Origin: an uncultured Candidatus Melainabacteria bacterium
Lineage (GTDB): Bacteria > Cyanobacteriota > Vampirovibrionia > Gastranaerophilales > Gastranaerophilaceae
NCBI GenBank assembly: GCA_934726055.1
Contig: CAKVCZ010000011.1
Location: forward strand, 1 to 64,000
Length of the DNA: 64,000 bases
Reading direction: 5' to 3'
The notes beneath the pieces are model-generated. The model searched no databases. It saw nothing but the letters and a program-made list of their open reading frames with translations, and was not told the DNA's origin. Shown in pieces: positions 52,446-61,562 of this stretch (position 1 is the first letter of the stretch; every line of letters begins with the position of its first letter). A program made the translations under genes and the position numbers.

Positions 52446-53894
52446 CTATCTGCCTAATTGAGATAATATTTCTAGTACGTTACTTGCCGTACTAAATACA
52501 CGTGAATTTGCGTTGATTGAACGTTGCGCAATAATCATATTTGATAATTCACGAGCCAAGTCAACGTTTGATGATTCCAAACCACCTGTTTGAATGTTAC
52601 CTGTACCCATTTGACCTGCAATTGTGTAAGTAATCTTACCTGAGTCAGGACCTGCTTGCCATAAGTTATCTGCTAATGCAACCAAACCTGATTCGTTAGT
52701 TACAGTTGCAATTTGCATTACCAAACTTTCTTCAGAACACAATAATGGGTTAATTTGAACTGCTGAAGGTAAACCACCTGCTTGCTGAGTTGTACCATTA
52801 ATGTATACACCTGTTGATGTTACATATTGGAATTGGAAAGTATTTGAATCATCCAAATATACTGTTAATTTATCACCGTTATCGTATGTGGCAATAATTG
52901 TACCGTCAGCACCTGTTGACCAGTTTGATAATGATGTCATATTACTTGGTGAAGTTGTTGGGTTAACTTCAACCGTATAACTTAAAACATTTGATTGAGA
53001 TTCAACACCGTTTGATACTTTATAAAAGCCCATTACACTGGCAACGTTTGTTGTTGAATTGTCTTTAATTTCTAATACAGGGTTTGATGCAGGAGAGTTA
53101 TCATCTGTAACCTTCCAAGTTATGGTACCATCAGCTCTAGCTGTATCAATAGCCACAGTAGGAATATTTGTAATCGACGGTACTGCATGAGTACATTGAT
53201 ATGCTATTTCATCATTAATTAGTTTTTGCAAACCTGCAGTATTACCATAAAAATCTTTAACAGTTGTATTCAACATAGATTCAGTAACATCTACACTAAC
53301 ATCTACTGTTTCATTATTACTGTTTGTAACTTTCATTGATAATTTACCTGCAATAACAGAACCATTATTTAATTCACTCATATTTCTGTCTGCTAAATCA
53401 ACATCACCGTTTTTATTTACAGAGAATGATTGTGGAACTCTAATTGCAACTGTTGAAGATTCTTCAGATTTTAACGAATCAGAACCCAAAACTTTCAAAC
53501 CTGTTGCAGTACAAAGGTTACCTGCAGCATCAAGTACAAAACCGCCATCACGAGTTAAGAAAATATTTCCACTTGGGTCAATTACTGTGTAATAACCTTG
53601 ACCTGAAATCATTTGGTCAGCAGAACGACCTGTTGATAGATAAGAACCTGTTTCAAAGTTTCTTGTAATTGCTGCCAACTGAACACCTAAACCGATTTGT
53701 TTTGGGTTTGTACCACCGGCAGTAGCTGATGGAGCATTACCTGATGTTAATGTGTTTGAAAACAGTGTAGAAAATCTTGCATCAGCAGCCTTAAATGCAG
53801 TCGTATTTAAGTTTGCAACGTTATTTGATACAACGTTGATTTGTTGCTGAGCAGTATTCAAACCTGTCATTGATGTAAATAATGCTTGTGACAT
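52446..53894 (-). CDS. flgE: Flagellar hook protein
   Basis: A 482-residue subunit of the flagellar hook. The N-terminal rod/hook helix LNTAQQQINVVSNNVANLNTTAFKA and the following GVQLAAITRNFETGSYLSTGRSADQMISGQGYYTV are those of FlgE/FlgF/FlgG proteins. The C-terminal helix is GGLESSNVDLARELSNMIIAQRSINANSRVFSTASNVLEILSQL. The size and the presence of flgD upstream favour FlgE over the rod proteins. GAGGAGG precedes the ATG. It ends the fliJ-fliK-flgD-flgE group. Confidence 0.92.
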   Translation of the reverse strand: MSQALFTSMTGLNTAQQQINVVSNNVANLNTTAFKAADARFSTLFSNTLTSGNAPSATAGGTNPKQIGLGVQLAAITRNFETGSYLSTGRSADQMISGQGYYTVIDPSGNIFLTRDGGFVLDAAGNLCTATGLKVLGSDSLKSEESSTVAIRVPQSFSVNKNGDVDLADRNMSELNNGSVIAGKLSMKVTNSNNETVDVSVDVTESMLNTTVKDFYGNTAGLQKLINDEIAYQCTHAVPSITNIPTVAIDTARADGTITWKVTDDNSPASNPVLEIKDNSTTNVASVMGFYKVSNGVESQSNVLSYTVEVNPTTSPSNMTSLSNWSTGADGTIIATYDNGDKLTVYLDDSNTFQFQYVTSTGVYINGTTQQAGGLPSAVQINPLLCSEESLVMQIATVTNESGLVALADNLWQAGPDSGKITYTIAGQMGTGNIQTGGLESSNVDLARELSNMIIAQRSINANSRVFSTASNVLEILSQLGR

Positions 53895-53993
53895 GTATCC
53901 TCCTCTATGTCTTTTATTAATTAAATATTATTTTTCTGATTTTGTCCTCATATTATTGAGGGATTTTTCCAAGTCTTGTAGCTTTTTTAGCAA

Positions 53994-54479
53994 TTAATTT
54001 GTTCTGATAGATTGAACATAACCAATCGGATAGTTCTTACCATCAACGGTAATCATACTTTCTCCGCCTTCAAATGAAGCTTCAGATACAACACCTTCAA
54101 CTTTTTTATAAGTTGTAATACCTTCTTCGTTAGTTTCTGGAATATTAAGCGTAACACCTTTACCTACAAGAGATAGCGTTTGAGTTATTGATGCATTTGT
54201 TGCAATTGTATCGTTCATCTGAGATAATTGATCAGCAACCGCACCAAAGCTTTTATTTAAGTTATTCATTGATTCAAGTGATGAATACTGTGCCATTTGA
54301 GCCAACCATTGTGAGTTATCCGTAGGTTCTGTCGGATCTTGACTTTCCATTTGCTTTAACATCAGTTTCAAAAACATATTTGAATCTGTTACATCGTTTG
54401 TTGTTGTTCTTTCTTTTTTAGCATCTGCAAGTGCTGTATTTGTTTTCATTGTCGCAATTTGCGATGAAATGCTTGTCAT
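53994..54479 (-). CDS. flgD: Flagellar hook assembly (capping) protein
   Basis: A 161-residue scaffold for hook polymerisation. The conserved N-terminal core NMFLKLMLKQMESQDPTEPTDNSQWLAQMAQYSSLESMNNLN is clear. The C-terminal part (about 100-160) is short compared with many FlgD proteins, keeping only the TLSLVGKGVTLN-type beta segment and a final YPIGYVQSIR, so the FnIII-like domain is reduced. Lies between fliK and flgE. Confidence 0.92.
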   Translation of the reverse strand: MTSISSQIATMKTNTALADAKKERTTTNDVTDSNMFLKLMLKQMESQDPTEPTDNSQWLAQMAQYSSLESMNNLNKSFGAVADQLSQMNDTIATNASITQTLSLVGKGVTLNIPETNEEGITTYKKVEGVVSEASFEGGESMITVDGKNYPIGYVQSIRTN

Positions 54480-54520
54480 TTTGTACCTACCTCTCCATAT
54501 ACACTATATTTCGTTTTTAT

Positions 54521-57001
54521 CTATACTTTATATTTAACGTTTCCTATATTAACTGTTTTTTCCATCTGCGATGGTTGTGTTAGAGCTGAATCATCTTCAA
54601 TTTCCTCTGTTGCTCCCACATTTGACTGCATAAATTCATATTCTGAACGTTTTTCTTTATTTGTATCTTGCGAATCTTTTGAATTTCCGCCTTTGTTATT
54701 TGAATCAAATTGATTATCTTCATTGTTTCGGAACATATTATTGTTACTGTCAGAAGAACGTCCTGCTTCCGCAACTTTTACATTCAAATTATTAACAGAA
54801 ACACCTTGTGATTGAAGTGTTGACTTTAATCCGTCAAGATTTTTGTCTAATAATTCTTTTGCTTGAGCACTTTCTGCAAAAATTTGTGCAGATAATCCGT
54901 TTTCACCTTTTGCTATTTCAATTGTTAATTTACCTAAGCTTTCAGGAGTTAGGCCTATAACCATTCTTTGCATACCTTTTGCACTATTTACTGCAAATTT
55001 TGCTCTAATTTGATCTATTATATCTACATCCTGAAGGTCGTTTGTCTGTGGTGTTTTCTGTGCTGTTTGAGTCTGTGTTGCTTGATTTATCGTTTGTTTA
55101 AAATCAACTTTTTCTACTGTTTGCTCACCCGCGGCACTATCAACAGATTCTTGTAAAATATTTCGCATCAACATTTCTTGAGAAGTTTCACCACTGAAAT
55201 TCGCACCTGTTTCTTGTTTTGGAGTATCTACTTCAGTAATTTTACCTTCCATAGCTTTCAATGTTTTTGTTGTCAATCCAGCTTTATTCATTGTTTCGTT
55301 TGCTTTTGCAACTTTTTCTTCATTATTATTTACAGGATTTGTTACAACTTTTACGTTTTCTTCTACCTGAATTTTTACATTTTCAACTTTTTCTTCTACG
55401 ATTTTTTCTTTTGCATCAGGAACTTTTTTATCTGTTTTTGATGAGATAAATTCAATACCTTTTACATCATCTTTTATTTGCATTGTTTCATCTGCTTTTA
55501 CATTTGTTTTTGCAAATTCATCTAATTTTTTATTATCCTGAACTTTTGATTTATTCGCATTTTCCAAAGTTTCGAAAGAATTTTCTTCTTTAGCCATTTT
55601 TATTTGATTATTCAATTCTTGAACATCATCTTTTGTTTTTTGCAATTTATCAGCCGAAAGTTCAATCTTTTCATTTGTTTTTATATCAGGTTCTTGTTTT
55701 GTAAACACAACATTTTCAACATTAGATTTTACTTCTTGTTGAACAGATTTAATTGATACGGATTCGACTTTTTCTATATTACTATCATTTGAATTGTCTT
55801 TTATATCGTTTTTGTTTTCTAATTTAATATCATCCGCTTTTAAATCTTTTTTTGTATCTTCAGTTGATACTTTTTCATAGTTTGTTTCTATTTTTTTATC
55901 AACTTTTACGTCATTCAATTCAACTTTTTTATCTGATAGTTTTTCTTCAGTTTTGTTCAAATTTACATCAACAACATTTTGAACTAAAACATTGTCATCT
56001 GCGGCTTTTTCTGCTAAAACTAAATTACCGCTTTCTAAATTAGCTTTATCTGTTTTTACATCTTCAATTCTTAAATCTGCAAGCTTTAAAGAATCTTCTT
56101 TTTTTACTTGTGTATCTCTGTCATTTAATACTACATCTTTTATATCAGATTTATTTTCAACCTCTTTATCCATTGCTAAATCAGATTTATACATTGATGA
56201 TATAACTTCGTCTTTTGCAACCACCGTATCTTTTATTGCATCTTCGACAATTTTCATATCAACAGGATTATCTTTCACTTCTGTTGCTTGAACTTTACCA
56301 AAAAGAGTAGATACAGATTTTAAATCTATACCTGATTTTATAGCATCAGCAGGAAGCTCTACATCCAAAACTTCCTCTGTTTGAATATTTGGAATCTTTG
56401 CATCAACATTGGCTATTGAATCTGTTAATGTGTTTATATCTGCAACATTTGATACTTCAGTGAACAATGATGCCGTTAGCGGAATATCCATTTCGAGAGT
56501 ATTCGCTTCCAATTCAATTTGTGGTATATTCAAATCTTGAATTTTTACATCATTTTCTATCAAATTAACTTTGTTATCAGAAGTATTATCTACTGTTTTT
56601 ACAGAATTAATTTCATTTTCATTATTTTTAATATTGACATTTTTATCTTCTGTTTTTGTATTTTTATAGTTTTCTTTTGAATCATAAGATACAGAAGATT
56701 TCTTTTCATCAATGTTTTTGTTCACGTTGCTGCTTGAATTATTACTTGCAGTGCTATTTTTTACATTGCCGGTATTTGTATTATTGTTTGCAGACACATT
56801 TTTATTGCTGTTTTTGTTATTTCCTGTATTGCCAAAAGATTTATTTTCTTTTGTATATGTTTTATTTGCACTATCAAGAAAACTGCCAAAATTATTCAAA
56901 TCGTACGAAGATTTGTCTTTGGACGTTGATAATTGAGATTGACTCATCATATTATCTAAAACATTTTTTGTATTAAAAGCTAAATCCAGTTGTTGTGTCA
57001 T
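54521..57001 (-). CDS. fliK: FliK-like flagellar hook-length control protein
   Basis: An 826-residue protein, roughly twice the size of typical FliK. The C-terminal domain (about 690-770) is the conserved part: MQRMVIGLTPESLGKLTIEIAKGENGLSAQIFAESAQAKELLDKNLDGLKSTLQSQGVSVNNLNVKVAE. The remaining 650 residues are low-complexity, rich in Lys, Asp, Glu, Val and Asn, with little hydrophobic patterning, and start with an Asn/Ser-rich stretch (about 55-95). In FliK the N-terminal part acts as a molecular ruler, so this length may predict an unusually long hook. AGAGGT precedes the ATG. Confidence 0.88.
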   Translation of the reverse strand: MTQQLDLAFNTKNVLDNMMSQSQLSTSKDKSSYDLNNFGSFLDSANKTYTKENKSFGNTGNNKNSNKNVSANNNTNTGNVKNSTASNNSSSNVNKNIDEKKSSVSYDSKENYKNTKTEDKNVNIKNNENEINSVKTVDNTSDNKVNLIENDVKIQDLNIPQIELEANTLEMDIPLTASLFTEVSNVADINTLTDSIANVDAKIPNIQTEEVLDVELPADAIKSGIDLKSVSTLFGKVQATEVKDNPVDMKIVEDAIKDTVVAKDEVISSMYKSDLAMDKEVENKSDIKDVVLNDRDTQVKKEDSLKLADLRIEDVKTDKANLESGNLVLAEKAADDNVLVQNVVDVNLNKTEEKLSDKKVELNDVKVDKKIETNYEKVSTEDTKKDLKADDIKLENKNDIKDNSNDSNIEKVESVSIKSVQQEVKSNVENVVFTKQEPDIKTNEKIELSADKLQKTKDDVQELNNQIKMAKEENSFETLENANKSKVQDNKKLDEFAKTNVKADETMQIKDDVKGIEFISSKTDKKVPDAKEKIVEEKVENVKIQVEENVKVVTNPVNNNEEKVAKANETMNKAGLTTKTLKAMEGKITEVDTPKQETGANFSGETSQEMLMRNILQESVDSAAGEQTVEKVDFKQTINQATQTQTAQKTPQTNDLQDVDIIDQIRAKFAVNSAKGMQRMVIGLTPESLGKLTIEIAKGENGLSAQIFAESAQAKELLDKNLDGLKSTLQSQGVSVNNLNVKVAEAGRSSDSNNNMFRNNEDNQFDSNNKGGNSKDSQDTNKEKRSEYEFMQSNVGATEEIEDDSALTQPSQMEKTVNIGNVKYKV

Positions 57002-57023
57002 TTTACCTCTTTATGCCCTGTGT

Positions 57024-57476
57024 CTATGCTGTTTGAAACTTATATCTTGCTGTTATAATATCGTCAATTTCTTCAGCTTCTTTCTTTTCGATTGCCTTAT
57101 AGAACTTTTGAGATTGAGTTTCTTTTAATTTTTCAAGAACTTTTACCTCTTTTAAAGCTTCATTAACCTCACTTTGCTTTTCTCTTAGAACTTTTTTTGT
57201 ATTTTCAATTAAAAATTTTTGATTTTTGATTTTTTGCTCTATATCAACAAGGTAATTGTTATAACCTGCGATATCCGCAACATTTATGTAATCATTAGAA
57301 TTGGAAATACCTTCAAGTTCCACATTGTAGTTAACAGTTTTTTCTTCTAAGGTTTTAAGTTCATTTTCGTAATCATTCAAAAGTTTTAGAACCTTTGCCA
57401 TTTCTAATCGTTTATCTTCAAGTGCCTTTTCTCTTATTTCGAGCACAGGTTGAAGTCTGAATGAATACTTTTTCAA
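57024..57476 (-). CDS. fliJ: Flagellar protein FliJ
   Basis: A 150-residue protein that is almost wholly coiled coil, beginning KKYSFRLQPVLEIREKALEDKRLEMAKVL, the FliJ signature. FliJ stimulates the flagellar export ATPase FliI and recycles export chaperones. It is the first of four flagellar genes here; fliI and fliH are not in this window. GAGGTAAATTTT precedes the ATG. Confidence 0.88.
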   Translation of the reverse strand: MKKYSFRLQPVLEIREKALEDKRLEMAKVLKLLNDYENELKTLEEKTVNYNVELEGISNSNDYINVADIAGYNNYLVDIEQKIKNQKFLIENTKKVLREKQSEVNEALKEVKVLEKLKETQSQKFYKAIEKKEAEEIDDIITARYKFQTA

Positions 57477-57575
57477 AATTTACCTCTTTACCCAAGCAGA
57501 TTTCCACATCTACTACGCTACTAGGATACAATATTTATATCGTTTTGAGTATCCATTAAACGGTTGATATACACA

Positions 57576-57606
57576 AAAAAAAATCGACCGTAAGATCGAT
57601 TTTTTT
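57576..57606 (-). terminator. Terminator of the candidate RNA
   Basis: AAATCGA and TCGATTT flanked by A- and T-runs; on the minus strand nine T follow the stem. Confidence 0.75.
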
Positions 57607-57760
57607 AAATTTAATTAAAGTTTTAAAAATACATTTAACCTTTTGCGTTAATTTTCACATAACTGTTCCTTGCGACAATATGCCTCATTACTTAACCTTA
57701 TAAATACACGCATTCCTCAACTTTCTGATGAACGTAACTTACAGTATTTCTTTCAAAAGA
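57576..57760 (-). ncRNA. Candidate structured non-coding RNA (about 185 nt)
   Basis: On the minus strand a promoter (TTGCAA, 17 bases, TATAAA) is followed by a gene-free segment that ends in a terminator hairpin. The predicted 5' end (TTAATCTTTTG, 57764-57754) pairs with CAAAAGGTTAA (57645-57635) to make an 11-bp closing stem enclosing 108 bases, and an inner ACTGT/ACAGT pairing continues it. Length and closed-ended form resemble 6S RNA, but no sequence signature confirms that. The longest ORF inside is 21 codons with its ribosome site too close to the ATG. It lies between two terminated units, so it is not a leader of the DHH gene. Confidence 0.5.
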
Positions 57761-57765
57761 TTAAC

Positions 57766-57794
57766 TTTATATTCTTTGCATTTAAAGCTTGCAA
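57766..57794 (-). promoter_or_regulatory. Promoter of the candidate RNA
   Basis: Minus-strand TTGCAA (57794-57789), 17-base spacer, TATAAA (57771-57766). Start expected at about 57758-57760, at the edge of the closing stem. Confidence 0.6.
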
Positions 57795-57902
57795 GAATTT
57801 TACAATACCTTTAAATACACACCTACAATATATATAAGTATATTTTTTTAAAAGTATTGTTTTTTTATGAAAGACTATTTACATTTTGTTACATTCCTCA
57901 TA

Positions 57903-57976
57903 AAAAGCCTTAATCCATTAAGATAGGATTAAGGCTCTTACACACAAAAAGACGAGTACATTGCACTCGCCTTTTT
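57903..57976 (-). terminator. Tandem terminators after the DHH gene
   Basis: First hairpin AAAAAGACGAGT/ACTCGCCTTTTT (57946-57976, one mismatch); second AGCCTTAATCC/GGATTAAGGCT (57906-57936). Each is followed by T-rich sequence on the minus strand. Confidence 0.85.
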
Positions 57977-57996
57977 ACTTTAATAATTAGGGATTA

Positions 57997-60561
57997 TTAA
58001 GCTACTTCTGAAAAATGTCTTCTTTTTGTTTTACCTGCTTTATGTCTTTTACTGCTTTTTGAATGTTTTTGTACATTTGTATTGTCATCAGCTTTTGCTG
58101 CAGGTTTGTTACCTCTTTTGTTTGTTTTTTCAGGAAGAACTTGGTGTTTTCTGATTTCTTTTACAACATCTGTAATGATTTCTGAAGTAGTTCTGCCTTT
58201 TTGTCCATCTTCAGCAAGTGCAATTTCAATTTTTTTGCACATACCGGCTCTATCACCTTCAGGAATATTCGTATCTTTCATTATTTCGTAGTTTTTAGTT
58301 AAATCTTCAAAGATTTTAGCATTGTCATTAACTACTTCACCATCTATTTTTACAACTAACGGAGTATCAATAGTCACACCCGGTAAATCTACTCTACCGC
58401 CTGATGCACCGCCATGACCGCCGCCTCCAAACAAGTTTGCTAACAATTCAGCATGATTGCTTAATGCTGAAGATCTGAAAGATAATCTTAATCCGTTTTG
58501 TTTTGCTACATCAGAATTTTCTGTAATAAAGTTTTCTTTCTTATCTTGAATTACCAATATTGCAATTCTATCTGCATCATAAGGTCCAGTATAAGTTAAA
58601 GTAGCTTTATCACTCAATGAATTTGCTTTTTGACCTGCACCTACCTTTTGCGAAACTTGAGACGGATCTGTTTTTAATGCACCTAAAACTTCTGAATATT
58701 TAAAACCATTTTGAATATCTAACAACGTAATTTCAGGATCTAATTTTAATGATTCATTGAATACGTCATACATTTGGTCATAATCAACTTCAATTAAACC
58801 AAGTCCTAATTCAGGAACCATTTTACGACCTTCAAGTGCATAAGTTAACATCTTATCACGAGGTGAAATTTTGCCATCTACGCTATCTGTGCTGATTGCT
58901 CTATCCGGAACATCATACGCAATATTTTCACGTAACCATTTTTTATCAACTGTTTTATCACTTGTTGATAATTGATTCATCAACCAAGTTGACATGCCTT
59001 CAGGGAAGAAGTTTGGTCGTTGTTGAACTGGTAATGCTGAGTGATGTGGTAACAAGTTTGCAGTTCTTGTAAATGAACCTGTATCAGTTGATGTACCTGT
59101 AATTACACTTGCAACAAAATTCTTAGCAGCTTGACCGCCTTTTTCAAACATCTTGCCTAATATACCTGCCTTATCAGCTAATATTGTAACCAATTGAGTT
59201 GCAGCAGGAACAGAATCACAAACTAATGCCAATCCGTTTTTGTGAATATTATTCATATCCAAACCTGTAACATCTTTTGCATTTTGCCACTCTGTTAGTC
59301 TGTGCGGATGATGATCTATATAAATTTGCTTTTTACTGTTTTGAATATAATCTTTGAATGCACCTGAAAATCTTGTTGGAGTAGGTATATCCATTGTCAT
59401 TACTAAATCATATTGTTTCTTTGCTTTGCCTTCTAGAGGATTTGCATCAAATAAATTTTCAGGATTTTTTAATTCTGCTAAATCACGTTCCAAAACTTTT
59501 GATTGTTCTTTTGCTGTTGGAGTATTTATTGCACGCAACGTTTCCAAATTCTTTTCTAATATTTCAATTTTTTCAGTGTTATAAGGTCTTTTTACAGCCT
59601 CGATGCCAGGCATTTTATCTCTGAATAGCCCAGGAATCTTGTCATCAATAGCACAATCAACCTCTCTATCAGGATATGCAAATTTTATTGCTTCTTTCAT
59701 TCCAACAACAGAACCGATTGTATCACCATCAGGTTTGCAGTGTCCTAAAATCAAGATTCTTTTATTTTCAGGATTTTGAATCTCTTTTGTAATATTATCT
59801 ATTACTGTTTTTATTTCTCTTACTCGACCTAGACCATTTTCTTGACCTTCTACATCAAAAATTCTTTCTAAAACTTGTTTAGGTGTTTTTTCAGGTTGGT
59901 AAACCATCACTGTTTTTGAAATGTTTGGATCTTCAGAATTTAATAAGCCATTAAATACATCTGTTGCCTTTTGAGCTTCTTCCGGATTTTTACCGACATA
60001 TTTTAACGCAGCTCTTAAACCAATTGTAGATGCACCCTTTGATGTACCTGCGATTACGTTTGCCAATTCAAAACGATAATCACTTGACTTTCCTTGAATC
60101 AACGGCATTACTTGCTCTGCCATTTCATCAGGAACTTGACCGACTTCACCAAATTTTGGATGTACTAACGCTATTGCTTTACCTTTTTTACTTTTCGTAA
60201 CTACGGCTCTTAAAGAATCTCCGTCTTTCCAATTGCTATCAGCTAATCTAACAACTGAATCATCCTTTGCCATAGCACTTGCACCTTCTGTGCCTAATTG
60301 ATGTTTTGCTACACCTCTTACTCTAAATTGAATAGCCGGAGCATCAACATTCGCTTTTGTTTCCATCGGATTACTCAATTTGCCGGTAAACATTACTTGT
60401 AATGCATTACCTTGTTTTTTCATCGAAATAACTTTTTCATCAGCCTTTTGCGTAAAAGATACACTATCCGGCTGATAAGTTAATTTTGGACCAATCGTTC
60501 TTTGAACCTGCATTTGCGGTTTTGTCTGTACTGACAAGTTCTCGATTTTTCCGATTTTCAT
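57997..60561 (-). CDS. Very large DHH-DHHA1 phosphoesterase-like protein
   Basis: An 854-residue protein; ordinary DHH-DHHA1 nanoRNases or cyclic-dinucleotide phosphodiesterases have 310-350. The DHH domain starts near 265: [12 protein letters not shown] (H274, D278, D280), then [18 protein letters not shown] (the DHH motif) and [10 protein letters not shown]. The DHHA1 end has [18 protein letters not shown]. So metal-binding residues are intact. The first 260 residues are not part of the family: they hold VSFTQK (34-39) and VMFTGK (56-61), and at about 77-165 a segment ([39 protein letters not shown]) somewhat like a HIRAN DNA-end-binding domain. The last 50 residues are Lys/Arg-rich. GGAGG precedes the ATG. 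Likely a nucleic-acid or nucleotide hydrolase. Confidence 0.8.
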   Translation of the reverse strand: MKIGKIENLSVQTKPQMQVQRTIGPKLTYQPDSVSFTQKADEKVISMKKQGNALQVMFTGKLSNPMETKANVDAPAIQFRVRGVAKHQLGTEGASAMAKDDSVVRLADSNWKDGDSLRAVVTKSKKGKAIALVHPKFGEVGQVPDEMAEQVMPLIQGKSSDYRFELANVIAGTSKGASTIGLRAALKYVGKNPEEAQKATDVFNGLLNSEDPNISKTVMVYQPEKTPKQVLERIFDVEGQENGLGRVREIKTVIDNITKEIQNPENKRILILGHCKPDGDTIGSVVGMKEAIKFAYPDREVDCAIDDKIPGLFRDKMPGIEAVKRPYNTEKIEILEKNLETLRAINTPTAKEQSKVLERDLAELKNPENLFDANPLEGKAKKQYDLVMTMDIPTPTRFSGAFKDYIQNSKKQIYIDHHPHRLTEWQNAKDVTGLDMNNIHKNGLALVCDSVPAATQLVTILADKAGILGKMFEKGGQAAKNFVASVITGTSTDTGSFTRTANLLPHHSALPVQQRPNFFPEGMSTWLMNQLSTSDKTVDKKWLRENIAYDVPDRAISTDSVDGKISPRDKMLTYALEGRKMVPELGLGLIEVDYDQMYDVFNESLKLDPEITLLDIQNGFKYSEVLGALKTDPSQVSQKVGAGQKANSLSDKATLTYTGPYDADRIAILVIQDKKENFITENSDVAKQNGLRLSFRSSALSNHAELLANLFGGGGHGGASGGRVDLPGVTIDTPLVVKIDGEVVNDNAKIFEDLTKNYEIMKDTNIPEGDRAGMCKKIEIALAEDGQKGRTTSEIITDVVKEIRKHQVLPEKTNKRGNKPAAKADDNTNVQKHSKSSKRHKAGKTKRRHFSEVA

Positions 60562-60704
60562 TTCTTATTAACCTCCAAAATATTTACAAAAACAAAAATA
60601 CATTCATTTTTATAAATCTAAAAATAAACACCTACACATATACCATGTATGCACATAAAAATTTTTGCTACTTATTTTTTTTATTTGCTATTTTTTGTAA
60701 CAAT

Positions 60705-60733
60705 TTGTAATATTTATTTTTTTATGTTATAAT
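60705..60733 (+). promoter_or_regulatory. Promoter of the alternative sigma factor gene
   Basis: TTGTAA (60705-60710), 17 bases, perfect TATAAT (60728-60733); leader of about 20 bases. Confidence 0.65.
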
Positions 60734-60761
60734 ATATTTATATATTATAGAGTTTGAGGTT

Positions 60762-61562
60762 ATGTTGACAATTTCCGAAGATACATTAAATCAAGTCCAC
60801 GATTGGCTTATAGAGTATAAACGAGTAAAGGATGAGAAAACTAAAAAACAGTTACAGAATTTAATCGTTATGGCAGCCATGCCTCTTGTCAGAAAAATTG
60901 CACATTCTCTTGCAAGACGCTCAACCGACCCAGTTGATGACTTGATACAAGTAGGTTCTGTCGGATTGATTAAAGCTATCGAATTTTTTGACCCTAACAT
61001 AAGTACAAAATTTAAAACTTACGCAAGTTATTTAATTACAGGCGAAATTCGACATTACTTGAGAGATAAAGCTTCTATGATTAAAGCTCCAAGAGAAATT
61101 CAAGAACTTGCTTTCAGAATTAATACAGTTATAAAACAACTCGCTGATACAGGTATTGAATCACCTTCTAACGAACAAATTGCGGAAGTTATGTCTTTGC
61201 CTGTTCATAAAATTAATGATGTCATTGAAGTTGACAGAAGAAAAAGCACAATTTCATTAGATCAAACTATTTCTAACAGTGAAGATGAGTGTTTTTCTCT
61301 TGCCGATAAAATTCCGGCAGGGGATTATCAGGAATTCATAAATGCTTATGAAGAAAAAATTATGCTTTCTAATGCAATTGCCGAATTACCTCAAGAATTA
61401 AGGACTATTGTGGAACTTAATTATTATGAAGATTTAAATCAACGCGAAATAGCACTAAGACTTGGCATTTCTCAAATGCAAGTTTCAAGAAAACTAAAAA
61501 GAGCTTTATCTGAAATTCACAATATTATTACGAATAATAACCTTAACGAAAGTGATGAATAA
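60762..61562 (+). CDS. Alternative sigma-70 factor, SigB/SigF-like
   Basis: A 266-residue group 3 sigma factor. Region 2: MPLVRKIAHSLARRSTDPVDDLIQVGSVGLIKAIEFFDPNISTKFKTYASYLITGEIRHYLRDKA. Region 3 follows (KAPREIQELAFRINTVIKQL, SPSNEQIAEVMSLP). Region 4 has LNYYEDLNQREIALRLGISQMQVSRKLKRAL. This pattern is that of SigB/SigF/SigG factors, which in cyanobacteria (SigF) govern pilus and motility genes. It overlaps the prepilin peptidase start by one base, consistent with a link to pili. No anti-sigma partner gene is adjacent. Confidence 0.9.
   Translation: MLTISEDTLNQVHDWLIEYKRVKDEKTKKQLQNLIVMAAMPLVRKIAHSLARRSTDPVDDLIQVGSVGLIKAIEFFDPNISTKFKTYASYLITGEIRHYLRDKASMIKAPREIQELAFRINTVIKQLADTGIESPSNEQIAEVMSLPVHKINDVIEVDRRKSTISLDQTISNSEDECFSLADKIPAGDYQEFINAYEEKIMLSNAIAELPQELRTIVELNYYEDLNQREIALRLGISQMQVSRKLKRALSEIHNIITNNNLNESDE

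Larger units (their letters stand above)
57477..57996. other. 520-base interval without protein genes
   Basis: Holds, from right to left on the minus strand, two tandem terminators of the DHH gene, the candidate RNA with its promoter and terminator, and the leader of fliJ. The fliJ leader contains GGATAC/GTATCC inverted arms 19 bases apart (about 57527-57556) of unknown role. Confidence 0.6.

Noticed and set aside
55178..56976. Several plus-strand ORFs opposite fliK, rich in Phe, Cys, Leu
   Set aside because: They mirror the Lys/Glu/Asp-rich repeats of fliK on the other strand and have no ribosome-binding sites.
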